A stretch of DNA of 6,299 nt from the NCBI GenBank assembly GCA_003139735.1, contig PLGA01000206.1:208-6506 (forward strand). Direction: 5' to 3'. Shown piece by piece: positions 1 to 5,031 of the stretch. A program made the translations under genes and the position numbers. The DNA comes from Bryobacterales bacterium (GTDB taxonomy: Bacteria > Acidobacteriota > Terriglobia > Bryobacterales > Bryobacteraceae). The notes under the pieces are model-generated. The model was given only the letters and a program-made list of their open reading frames with translations, was not told the DNA's origin and did no database searches. The number at the start of each line of letters is the position of its first letter. Positions within the stretch are counted from its first letter, which is position 1.

Positions 1-801
1 CCGCGCGAGACGGCCATCATCGCGGAGATCAACGGCGTGGTGAAATACGGCGAAGTGGCCAAGGGCCAGCGCAAGATCTACGTCATGGGCGACGACGGCG
101 AACAGCGCGAGTACTCGCTGCCGCGCGGCGTACACATCAACGTCCAGGAGGGTGAGCGGGTGAAGGCCGGCGAACCGCTCATGGACGGCCCCCGCGACCC
201 GCACGACATTCTGGCCGTGCTGGGCGAAAAGGAGCTGCAGAAGTACCTGGTGAACGAGATCCAGGAAGTCTACCGCCTGCAGGGCGTCAACATCAACGAC
301 AAGCACCTGGAAACCATTTCGCGCCAGATGATGCGGTGGGTGAAGGTGGAGGATATCGGCGACACGGAATTCCTGCCGGAAGAGATTGTGGATAAATTCA
401 AGTTCCGGTCGGAGAATTTGAAGGTGAGCGAAGCGGGCGGGCGTCCGGCGCAGGGCAAGGCCATGCTGCTGGGCATCACCAAAGCTTCTCTTTCGACCGA
501 TTCGTTCATCTCGGCGGCCTCCTTCCAGGAGACTACGCGCGTGCTCACCGAAGCCGCCATCAACGGCAAGGTGGACTACCTGCGGGGTCTGAAGGAGAAC
601 GTGATCATGGGCCGGCTGGTTCCGGCCGGCACGGGCATGGAGTATTACCGCCGCGTGAAGATCGCCGGCGAAGACGTGGTGGAGGAGCCGGTGGCCGAAC
701 CGGCCATCGACGCGATCCCCGGTTACGACGAAGAAACCCGCTTGCAATACGCCGGGGGCTTGCCCGAGGATACCGTCGCCGAGGAGCCGCTAGCGGAGTA
801 G
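1..801 (+). CDS. rpoC: RNA polymerase beta' subunit, C-terminal part (5' end outside window)
   Basis: This is the last 266 codons of the catalytic beta' subunit of DNA-dependent RNA polymerase. The frame is open from base 1 and ends at TAG 799-801, so the start lies upstream of the window. The most diagnostic stretch is at about 460-640: [20 protein letters not shown], then a block containing [12 protein letters not shown], then [19 protein letters not shown]. This is the highly conserved C-terminal beta' region next to the trigger-loop/jaw part of the enzyme. Upstream, the segment [15 protein letters not shown] and the helices around [19 protein letters not shown] also match the bacterial subunit. 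The protein ends in an acidic, poorly conserved tail rich in Glu, Pro and Ala. No rpsL/rpsG-type gene follows; a strong intrinsic terminator closes the unit. Identification is very secure. Confidence 0.98.
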   Translation, partial: PRETAIIAEINGVVKYGEVAKGQRKIYVMGDDGEQREYSLPRGVHINVQEGERVKAGEPLMDGPRDPHDILAVLGEKELQKYLVNEIQEVYRLQGVNINDKHLETISRQMMRWVKVEDIGDTEFLPEEIVDKFKFRSENLKVSEAGGRPAQGKAMLLGITKASLSTDSFISAASFQETTRVLTEAAINGKVDYLRGLKENVIMGRLVPAGTGMEYYRRVKIAGEDVVEEPVAEPAIDAIPGYDEETRLQYAGGLPEDTVAEEPLAE

Positions 802-859
802 GGCGGAACGGCAGCCCTTACCGGCTGCCGAGGGATTTTGCCGGGCTTGGTTTTTCCCG

Positions 860-908
860 CCGCCGGCGCGGATGGCATCAAAGCCTTCCGCGCCGGCGGT
901 TTTGTTTT
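860..908 (+). terminator. Intrinsic terminator after rpoC
   Basis: A perfect 13-bp GC-rich stem (860-872 pairs with 887-899) is extended by three more pairs inside the loop (874-876 with 883-885). It is followed at once by the T-rich run TTTTGTTTT (900-908). It lies 58 bases after the rpoC stop. An in-frame ATG at 872 that would lengthen lepB falls inside this stem, which argues against that start. Confidence 0.93.
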
Positions 909-949
909 GCGATCCGGCCACGGGCAACCGAAGGGCCTTCCGAACCGTC

Positions 950-955
950 TATAAT
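950..955 (+). promoter_or_regulatory. Consensus -10 box for lepB
   Basis: A perfect TATAAT lies 18 bases upstream of the chosen lepB ATG (974) and 42 bases after the rpoC terminator. No good -35 hexamer is visible at 16-18 bp spacing. If used, transcription would begin near 962, giving a leader of only about 12 nt. It independently supports the 974 start, because a start at 872 would precede the promoter. Confidence 0.6.
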
Positions 956-973
956 TGCATCACCGAACCAGGG

Positions 974-1579
974 ATGCAGGACCACGAAGTTCAGAACGAC
1001 GCACCCGCCCCGGAGCCGCCAGACGAGCGGGCGCCTCTCCGTACGGGCTTGCGGACGGTCCTCGCGTGGGTTCGCGACCTGGCCATCTCGGCTGTGATTG
1101 CGGTCGTCCTGATCGTCTTCGTTTACCAGCCGGTCAAAGTGGAAGGCACGAGCATGGCGCCGGCGCTCAAGGACCAGGAGCGGATCTTCATCGAGAAATT
1201 CACGTACCGCTTCGGCCTGGGCGATATCGAGCGGGGAGATACGGTGGTTTTCCGGTATCCGCTGGACCCCACGAAATCGTACATCAAGCGAGTGGTCGGG
1301 AGGCCGGGCGACCGCATACGAATCGACGCGGGCCAGGTGTACGTGAACGGCCGCGCGCTGCGAGAAGACTACGTGGCCGACCGGGACCGAGTCTCCTGGC
1401 CATCCCCGCCCGAGTCGTTTCGAGACCGGACGGTACCCTCGGGCAAGTATTTCGTCCTGGGGGATAACCGCATGTTCTCGAGCGACAGCCGTTCGTGGGG
1501 TTTCGTCCCCCGCGAAAACATTTACGGGAAGGCCGTTTTCGCGTACTGGCCTTTGGACCAGGTGGGACGGCTCAGATAA
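974..1579 (+). CDS. lepB: Signal peptidase I
   Basis: This is the membrane-bound serine endopeptidase that removes signal peptides from secreted proteins. It has 201 residues with the start at 974. One N-terminal membrane segment (about residues 36-51, LAISAVIAVVLIVFVY) follows a Pro/Glu-rich cytoplasmic tail. The catalytic Ser is S60 in EGTSMAPAL, corresponding to E. coli Ser90. The general-base Lys is K105 in SYIKRVVGRPGDRI, corresponding to E. coli Lys145. The C-terminal signature GDNRMFSSDSRSWGFVP occupies residues 163-179. Length and single-span layout fit the short LepB form. An ATG at 872 is in frame, but it lies in the rpoC terminator stem and upstream of the TATAAT box, so 974 is preferred. 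AGGG directly abuts the ATG and is too close to be a good Shine-Dalgarno site, so initiation may be SD-independent. No terminator with a T run is seen downstream. Confidence 0.95.
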   Translation: MQDHEVQNDAPAPEPPDERAPLRTGLRTVLAWVRDLAISAVIAVVLIVFVYQPVKVEGTSMAPALKDQERIFIEKFTYRFGLGDIERGDTVVFRYPLDPTKSYIKRVVGRPGDRIRIDAGQVYVNGRALREDYVADRDRVSWPSPPESFRDRTVPSGKYFVLGDNRMFSSDSRSWGFVPRENIYGKAVFAYWPLDQVGRLR

Positions 1580-1591
1580 GGGACAAGACAG

Positions 1592-1711
1592 TTCACCGCC
1601 GAGACGGAGAGACGCCGAGAGAAACTACTCGGTCTTCAAGAACAACACACCCAAAACCATCCCATTTCCCTTCTTCCCCTGTTCGAGCGCAGAGCAAGCC
1701 GAGGACGCAAA
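1592..1711. repeat. Degenerate GAGACG / GCAGAG-type intergenic repeat
   Basis: The stretch after lepB contains short related units: ACCGCCGAGACG, GAGAGACGCCGAGAG (1608-1622), then GAGCGCAGAG and CGAGGACGCAAAG (1685-1711). These resemble the loosely periodic, purine-rich 'cacCGCaGAGaCGCAGAG' elements seen between genes of many environmental bacteria. That resemblance is from general knowledge and has not been tested by search. No open frame with coding character covers the region. Confidence 0.35.
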
Positions 1712-1775
1712 GATCGATCAGAGGAGTAAACGGGCGGGGGAAGTCCGGGGAGGCAAACTGAGGGGGCACTGGATT

Positions 1776-1803
1776 GCCGCGTAGGAGCGTATCGCTACGC
1801 GGC
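1776..1803. repeat. Hairpin between convergent lepB and small secreted-protein gene
   Basis: A perfect 9-bp inverted repeat (GCCGCGTAG 1776-1784 with CTACGCGGC 1795-1803) encloses a 10-base loop. It lies between two convergent genes, so it could act as a transcript 3' stabiliser or weak bidirectional terminator. There is no T run on either strand, so it is not a canonical intrinsic terminator. Confidence 0.5.
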
Positions 1804-1838
1804 TTGCCAGCGACGTACAACTGGAAACGCGCGAAGGG

Positions 1839-2051
1839 CTAATTGGTGGTGTCTTTCTTCGCTTTCTTGGGGGCCTTCTTCGCAGTGGTGTCTTTCTTCT
1901 CGGTGGTTGCTTTCTTCTCGGTGGTCGCCTTCTTCGACTTGGTGGTCTTCGCGCTGGTGGTCTTGTCGGGGGTCGCAGCCGGCACCTGGGCGATCATCGC
2001 CGTTGCGCCGAGGAACGACAGGGCAAGCATTGCTGTCATCAGTTTCTTCAT
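1839..2051 (-). CDS. Small Lys/Thr/Ala-rich secreted protein, function unknown
   Basis: The protein has 70 residues. It begins with a clear signal peptide: MKK, then hydrophobic LMTAMLALSFLGATAMIA. The likely cleavage site is after ATA (18) or MIA (21). The mature part is about 50 residues of low-complexity, highly basic sequence built from Lys, Thr and Ala, including three 6-residue units (KATTEK, KATTEK, KDTTAK; residues 41-58). A strong Shine-Dalgarno site AAGGAG (minus strand, 2066-2061) lies 9 bases before the ATG. The signal peptide plus this RBS make it much more credible than the overlapping hydrophobic frame on the plus strand. The gene is convergent with lepB and divergent from the HU/TIR operon. 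The charge and lack of Cys or a globular core suggest an unstructured, exported polycation that could bind acidic polymers. That is inference; no family is recognised. Confidence 0.75.
   Translation of the reverse strand: MKKLMTAMLALSFLGATAMIAQVPAATPDKTTSAKTTKSKKATTEKKATTEKKDTTAKKAPKKAKKDTTN
1878..1931 (-). repeat. Three 18-bp tandem units within the small secreted-protein gene
   Basis: Three consecutive 18-bp units encode KATTEK, KATTEK and KDTTAK. The first two differ only slightly at DNA level and the third is more diverged. Related Lys/Thr-rich codons continue on both sides. The array is in frame, so copy-number change would shorten or lengthen the protein without a frameshift. Confidence 0.7.
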
Positions 2052-2060
2052 TTGGGGCTT

Positions 2061-2066
2061 CTCCTT
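2061..2066 (-). promoter_or_regulatory. Strong Shine-Dalgarno site of the small secreted-protein gene
   Basis: The minus-strand AAGGAG, 9 bases before the ATG at 2051, fixes the start of the 70-residue protein and supports real translation of the minus strand here. Confidence 0.75.
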
Positions 2067-2157
2067 ATGTACCGTCGACGATTTCTGTCGTCTGTATTCA
2101 TCATAAGGACCTGCACATGAAGCCTCTCTTAAGCAGCAATTAAAATCGGTTCATCTG

Positions 2158-2182
2158 CCGGTCACCAGAAATTGGAGACCGG
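2158..2182. promoter_or_regulatory. Dyad in the divergent intergenic region
   Basis: CCGGTC (2158-2163) and GACCGG (2177-2182) form an inverted repeat, extended by CCA/TGG (2165-2167 with 2173-2175) around a 5-base centre. It lies in the gene-free 2052-2280 stretch between two divergent genes. It is followed by an A7 tract on the plus strand, so it does not fit a terminator for either strand. It could be an operator or an RNA hairpin in a leader; nothing decides between these. Confidence 0.35.
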
Positions 2183-2217
2183 GAAAAAAACAAGATCACC
2201 TTAACAGTGAATGAGTT

Positions 2218-2231
2218 AGCGAAAGTTCGCT
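2218..2231. promoter_or_regulatory. 14-bp palindrome upstream of the HU/TIR operon
   Basis: AGCGAA-AG-TTCGCT is an inverted repeat with 6-bp arms and a 2-base centre. It sits 50 bases before the start of the HU-like gene and about 35 bases before its candidate -10 element. Position and symmetry fit a repressor or activator site for the operon. This is inference only. Confidence 0.35.
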
Positions 2232-2266
2232 CAGAGGGAAAGGGCTTTTGCGAGGCGCCGCGCTGG

Positions 2267-2272
2267 TAGATT
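2267..2272 (+). promoter_or_regulatory. Candidate -10 element of the HU/TIR operon
   Basis: TAGATT (four of six matches to TATAAT) ends 8 bases before the ATG at 2281. No Shine-Dalgarno sequence lies before that ATG. Together these suggest that the mRNA may start at or within a few bases of the start codon (leaderless). The -35 region is not convincing. Confidence 0.3.
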
Positions 2273-2280
2273 GAAATCGG

Positions 2281-2490
2281 ATGAAGAAACTGGAAATCGC
2301 GAAAAAGATGGCGCGGAGGACGGGCGATACCGAGGGTGAGGCGGCGGACCGCGTGGACCGCGTGGTCCGCCAAGTCCTTTGCCGTCTGCGAAAGGGCCAG
2401 GACACGGAGCTGCCGGGATTGGGCAGGTTCACGCATGGGGCGGACGGGATCCTGGCGTTCCGGCGGGAAGGGAGAGGCGGTCATGACTGA
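2281..2490 (+). CDS. Truncated HU/IHF-fold protein, partner of TIR gene
   Basis: This 69-residue protein resembles the first two thirds of HU/IHF-type nucleoid proteins. Helix 1 is MKKLEIAKKMARRTGDTEGE and a second helix (about 21-38, AADRVDRVVRQVLCRLRK) follows. Then comes the HU turn and strand GQDTELPGLGRF (39-50), equivalent to 'G..V.LPGFGTF' of HU. A normal HU has about 90 residues. Here the flexible beta arms that grip DNA (usually near a conserved 'GRNPRTG') are missing; the chain ends soon after FRREGRGG. It may therefore serve as a dimerisation module rather than a classic DNA bender. It overlaps the TIR gene by 8 bases (ATGACTGA), implying translational coupling. Fold call fairly confident; role inferred. 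Confidence 0.75.
   Translation: MKKLEIAKKMARRTGDTEGEAADRVDRVVRQVLCRLRKGQDTELPGLGRFTHGADGILAFRREGRGGHD
2470..2477 (+). promoter_or_regulatory. Shine-Dalgarno site of the TIR gene inside the HU-like gene
   Basis: GGGAGAGG (2470-2477) lies 5 bases before the ATG at 2483, which supports this start over the earlier in-frame ATG at 2336. With the 8-base gene overlap it indicates coupled translation of the two proteins. Confidence 0.55.
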
Positions 2491-3106
2491 CGACCCGTCG
2501 GCTGAGCACCTGGCGCAGGTGGTGATTTGCGGACTGGCCGCCGGCCAACCTGTGGAGATCGATGGACTGGGCGTCTTTTACCCCGACCCGGCGCGGGGGT
2601 TCCGATTTGAGCCGCGCACGCTGGCCCAGGTCTTCGTGGCGTACGCAAGAGAGGATCTGGCCGTGGCCGAGAGGCTCCATGGCGACTTGGCGAGGGCCGG
2701 TTTCAGCCCGTGGATGGACATCGCGAAGCTGCTACCGGGGCAGAATTGGCCTCGGGCCATAGAGGCCGCCATCGAATCGTCGGGCTTCTTTATCGCGTGT
2801 TTTTCGGAGAACTCGGTGAACAAGCGGGGGGGCTTTCAGGCCGAGATCCGCTACGCGCTGGACTGCGCGCGGCGCGTTCCGCTGGGAGAGATTTTCATCA
2901 TCCCGGTTCGCCTGGACGAGTGCCGGGTGCCGCGCCCGATTCAACGCGAGCTGCACTATATCGATCTGTTTCCGGACTGGCCGCGGGCAATCCGCCGGCT
3001 GACGGGGATGCTGCGGAGCGAAGCGGAGAGGCGCCGGAAGGGGCTCGCCGGCGGGCGCCGCAAAGGCTGGAGCGGCTTCGCGTCCCAGGGTTTCGATGGC
3101 GGCTGA
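2483..3106 (+). CDS. TIR-domain protein with N-terminal half-HU module
   Basis: The protein has 207 residues. Residues 10-43 resemble the C-terminal half of an HU fold (VVICGLAAGQPVEIDGLGVF), matching the neighbouring HU-like protein at 10 of 20 ungapped positions. Residues about 48-178 form a TIR domain. Box 1 is QVFVAYARED (49-58), followed by SPWMD (75-79) and LLPGQNWPRAIEAAI (83-97). Next are FFIACFSENSVNKRGGF (102-118) and EIRYALD (121-127), then EIFIIPVRLDECRVP (136-150). E121 sits in the helix where TIR NADases carry their catalytic glutamate (SARM1 Glu642). NAD+ cleavage or signalling is therefore plausible but not shown. The C-terminal tail (180-207) is Arg/Lys/Gly-rich. There is no signal peptide or membrane segment, so it is likely cytoplasmic. 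An in-frame ATG at 2336 would run through the HU-like gene in another frame and is rejected. No Thoeris-type partner is seen nearby. Confidence 0.88.
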   Translation: MTDDPSAEHLAQVVICGLAAGQPVEIDGLGVFYPDPARGFRFEPRTLAQVFVAYAREDLAVAERLHGDLARAGFSPWMDIAKLLPGQNWPRAIEAAIESSGFFIACFSENSVNKRGGFQAEIRYALDCARRVPLGEIFIIPVRLDECRVPRPIQRELHYIDLFPDWPRAIRRLTGMLRSEAERRRKGLAGGRRKGWSGFASQGFDGG

Positions 3107-3134
3107 GAGCGCAAAGGCGCCTTCCAACCTGTGT

Positions 3135-3140
3135 CATAAT
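3135..3140 (+). promoter_or_regulatory. Candidate -10 box for the methyltransferase gene
   Basis: CATAAT (five of six to TATAAT) lies 29 bases after the TIR stop and 37 bases before the methyltransferase ATG. No matching -35 is evident. It suggests that the methyltransferase can be transcribed separately from the HU/TIR pair. Confidence 0.4.
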
Positions 3141-3177
3141 CGAGCCACGAGATTTCTTCACTCGGGAGGGATGCTGT

Positions 3178-4200
3178 ATGGGCGCAGTAGGGCAAGCTGC
3201 CGTAACGCCGGAACGAATCATGCAAATGGCTTGGGGTTTCGCCCCCACGCTGATGATGGAGGCCGCGGTCAATCTCCGCGTGTTCGACATCCTGGACGAA
3301 GGGCCAAAGAGCGCCGAAATGGTGGCCAACCTTGCGGGGGCTTCCGTGAGGGGGGTGCGGACGCTGATGAACGGGCTGGCCGGCTTCGGCCTGCTTACGA
3401 GGACTGACGCGGGGCAATACGGGCTGGCGACGGACGCTGCCGCGTACCTGGTGAGCGGCAAGCCGGGATACATGGGCGCGTTTACCCGGCACCTGGGGCA
3501 GGACCTGATCCCCAGGTGGCAGGGGCTGAGTACCGTGGTGCGGACGGGCAAGCCTTTCGAGGCCGTGAACCAGCGGCGGGGCGGCGCCGAGTTCTTCGAG
3601 CAGTTCGTGGAGGACATTTTTCCCATGAGCTATGGCCCGGCGTTGGCGTTGGCGGTTGCTCTCGGCGTCGCCAAGGCCACCGGCCCGATGAAGGCGCTGG
3701 ATCTGGCGGCCGGCTCGGGCGTATGGGGCATCGCGCTGGCGCAACAATCGGCCCATGTATCGGTAACCGCCGTGGACTGGCCGAACGTGCTGAGCGTGAC
3801 GCGGAAAATTGCGGAGCGAGAGGGCGTGGCGGACCGATTCTCGTATATCGGGGGGGATCTGGCCGAGGCCGATTTCGGCGATGGTTACGATATCGCCACG
3901 CTCGGGCACATTTTGCACAGCGAGGGCGAGGAGCGCAGCCGCGCTTTGCTGAAGAAGACGGGGGCCGCGCTGGCGCCGGGCGGCACGATCGCGATCGCCG
4001 AGTTTCTGGTGAACGAAGACCGCAGCGGGCCGCCGATGGGCCTGATTTTCGCGGTCAACATGCTGGTGGCTACCGACCGGGGCGAAACCTACTCCTTCGG
4101 CGAGATCGCGGGCTGGCTGCGCGAGGCGGGCTTCGTAGATGTGCGCAGCCTGGATGCTCCGGGGCCGTCGCCGCTGATCCTGGCGAACAGGCCGGGGTAG
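3178..4200 (+). CDS. SAM-dependent O-methyltransferase (family 2, COMT/CrtF-like)
   Basis: The protein has 340 residues with the two-part layout of small-molecule O-methyltransferases. A winged-helix dimerisation domain (about 10-95) contains MMEAAVNLRVFDILDEGPKS and the GVRTLMNGLAGFGLL recognition-helix region. A Rossmann SAM-binding domain follows. Its motif I is ALDLAAGSGVWG (173-184), with the acidic ribose-binding residue D200 in AVDWPNVL and GDLAE at 226-230. ATLGHILHSEGEERSRALLKK (240-260) carries H247 at the position of the catalytic base in COMT-like enzymes. APGGTIAIAEFLVNED follows. Substrate cannot be told from sequence; a phenol, polyketide, quinone or carotenoid-type hydroxyl are all possible. 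The GGGAGGG ribosome binding site (3164-3170) supports ATG 3178; the ATG at 3171 is in another frame. It stands alone, 71 bases after the TIR gene, with no pathway neighbours. Confidence 0.9.
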   Translation: MGAVGQAAVTPERIMQMAWGFAPTLMMEAAVNLRVFDILDEGPKSAEMVANLAGASVRGVRTLMNGLAGFGLLTRTDAGQYGLATDAAAYLVSGKPGYMGAFTRHLGQDLIPRWQGLSTVVRTGKPFEAVNQRRGGAEFFEQFVEDIFPMSYGPALALAVALGVAKATGPMKALDLAAGSGVWGIALAQQSAHVSVTAVDWPNVLSVTRKIAEREGVADRFSYIGGDLAEADFGDGYDIATLGHILHSEGEERSRALLKKTGAALAPGGTIAIAEFLVNEDRSGPPMGLIFAVNMLVATDRGETYSFGEIAGWLREAGFVDVRSLDAPGPSPLILANRPG

Positions 4201-4208
4201 GGGTAAGA

Positions 4209-4228
4209 GGGTCGGGCGTGCCCGACCC
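4209..4228 (+). terminator. GC-rich hairpin after the methyltransferase gene
   Basis: GGGTCGGGC (4209-4217) and GCCCGACCC (4220-4228) form a perfect 9-bp inverted repeat beginning 9 bases after the stop codon. No T run follows, so it is better described as a 3'-end hairpin or intergenic palindromic repeat than a classical intrinsic terminator. Confidence 0.5.
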
Positions 4229-4259
4229 CTACAACGGGCGCGCCATTGTGCGGGCCGAT

Positions 4260-4287
4260 GTATTACCCTTACTAGTAGGAGTAATAC
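4260..4287. promoter_or_regulatory. 28-bp palindromic operator over the vapB ribosome binding site
   Basis: Outer arms GTATTAC (4260-4266) and GTAATAC (4281-4287) flank a perfect 8-bp core TACTAGTA (4270-4277). In all, 12 of 14 symmetric pairs match. The element ends one base before the GTG start and includes the Shine-Dalgarno AGGAG (4277-4281). TATTAC (4261-4266) could also serve as a weak -10. This is the expected position for autorepression by an AbrB-fold antitoxin or its complex with the toxin. Confidence 0.7.
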
Positions 4288-4288
4288 C

Positions 4289-4549
4289 GTGCAAATCACC
4301 AGCAAAGGCCAGGTCACCATTCCGCAGGAGATCCGCAACCGGCTTGGACTATTGCCGCACACGAAGGTCGAGTTCGAACTGGCCGGAGATCACGCCCGGA
4401 TTCGTAAGGCCAGCAACGGCGCCGGAATGAGCGGCAGAGGGCGCATGATGATTGAGCTCCTGCGCGGCTCCGCAGACATTGGCATGAGCACAGACGAGAT
4501 TATGGCGCTGACACGCGACTATCCGCTCCCTCGGAAGAGACGTAAGTGA
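4289..4549 (+). CDS. vapB: AbrB/MazE-fold antitoxin
   Basis: The protein has 86 residues and starts at GTG, with AGGAG 7 bases upstream. Residues 1-40 are a textbook SpoVT/AbrB swapped-hairpin DNA-binding domain: MQITSKGQVTIPQEIRNRLG, then LLPHTKVEFEL and a closing strand. The C-terminal half (about 50-86) has a predicted helix MMIELLRG, the segment STDEIMALTRDY and a basic end PRKRRK. This part would wrap round and neutralise the toxin. It overlaps the PIN gene by four bases (GTGA), the usual arrangement for coupled antitoxin and toxin. Regulation is probably autorepression through the palindrome immediately upstream. The family is clear. The symbol rests on pairing with a PIN toxin, since the AbrB fold alone does not distinguish VapB from MazE. 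Confidence 0.88.
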   Translation: MQITSKGQVTIPQEIRNRLGLLPHTKVEFELAGDHARIRKASNGAGMSGRGRMMIELLRGSADIGMSTDEIMALTRDYPLPRKRRK

Positions 4550-5007
4550 CGCCGGCGATAGCCGATCTGCCAGCGCGGTTGAGCGCGTGCCGCGGCGTGC
4601 TTGTCGATGCCAACATTCTGCTGGACATCAACACGAACGATCCAATCTGGGGCAAGTGGTCCGAATCGGCGCTCGCGGAAGCCAGCGAGCTTCTGCCTCT
4701 GATCATCAATCCGATCATTTATGCGGAGGTGTCGGTCAGCTACAAGGCGGTCGATTCGCTGAATGCGGCCGTGCCGGAGTCCCTTTACCGGCGCGAACCC
4801 TTGCCCTGGAGCGCTGGCTTCCTGGCCGGAAAATGCTACCGCGAATACCGTCGCCGCGGGGGCCTACGGAGGTCGCCTCTGCCGGATTTCTATATCGGCG
4901 CGCACGCCGCCGTCCGACGGCTGGCGCTGCTGACACGCGACGCGGCGCGGTATCGGAGCTACTTTCCGACCGTCGAAATCCTGGCTCCTACGAGACGCAT
5001 GGCGTAA
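4546..5007 (+). CDS. vapC: PIN-domain ribonuclease toxin
   Basis: The protein has 153 residues and starts at GTG 4546, overlapping the antitoxin stop. It is a PIN-fold Mg2+-dependent endoribonuclease of VapC type, which typically cleaves tRNA or rRNA when freed of its antitoxin. All four expected acidic positions are present: D21 in VLVDANILLDI, E61 in NPIIYAEVSVSY, D114 in LPDFYIGAHAA, and D132 in LLTRDAARYRSYFP. The toxin therefore looks catalytically intact. The N-terminal 16 residues before the first strand are a short extension. The start fits the coupled layout; no better ATG lies before D21. It ends only 7 bases before the extended -10 of the histidine operon, so readthrough from the toxin-antitoxin transcript could enter the his leader. 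Confidence 0.92.
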   Translation: MTPAIADLPARLSACRGVLVDANILLDINTNDPIWGKWSESALAEASELLPLIINPIIYAEVSVSYKAVDSLNAAVPESLYRREPLPWSAGFLAGKCYREYRRRGGLRRSPLPDFYIGAHAAVRRLALLTRDAARYRSYFPTVEILAPTRRMA

Positions 5008-5014
5008 GTCTTTG

Positions 5015-5023
5015 TGCTATACT
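5015..5023 (+). promoter_or_regulatory. Extended -10 promoter of the his operon
   Basis: TGCTATACT is a TGn extension plus TATACT (five of six to TATAAT). The -35 position (about 4995-5000, in the end of vapC) is poor, which an extended -10 can offset. It ends 8 bases before the leader-peptide ATG, so the transcript would begin at or within about 2 nt of that AUG. Confidence 0.6.
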
Positions 5024-5031
5024 CCTGGTTT

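Noticed and set aside
1843..2106. 87-codon plus-strand hydrophobic frame over the small secreted-protein gene
   Set aside because: It is rich in Val/Phe only because it reads the complement of Lys/Thr codons. There is no ribosome binding site, whereas the minus-strand gene has a strong AAGGAG and a signal peptide.
2158..2190. Intrinsic terminator at the CCGGTC/GACCGG dyad
   Set aside because: The following run on the plus strand is A7, and on the minus strand the T run precedes the hairpin instead of following it.
2281..3106. A single HU-TIR gene broken by a frameshift
   Set aside because: The two frames each contain their own copy of the GQ..E..GLG.F segment, the downstream gene has its own ATG and ribosome binding site, and the overlap is a standard ATGACTGA. 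Duplication with coupling explains it better.
2710..3177. N-terminal extension of the methyltransferase back to an ATG at 2710
   Set aside because: It would read through the TIR gene in a different frame. A good ribosome binding site (3164-3170) and family alignment put the start at 3178.
2483..4200. TIR gene plus methyltransferase as a restriction-modification type defence pair
   Set aside because: The methyltransferase has the dimerisation winged helix and COMT-like catalytic His region of small-molecule enzymes and no DNA-methylase motif of the DPPY/NPPY or PCQ type. It also has its own promoter-like element.
2956..4362. 468-codon open frame on the minus strand across the methyltransferase gene
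   Set aside because: It is antisense to a clear methyltransferase with motif I, a ribosome binding site and a family-length protein. The translated sequence is Arg/Pro/His-rich with no recognisable fold, typical of a shadow frame in GC-rich DNA.
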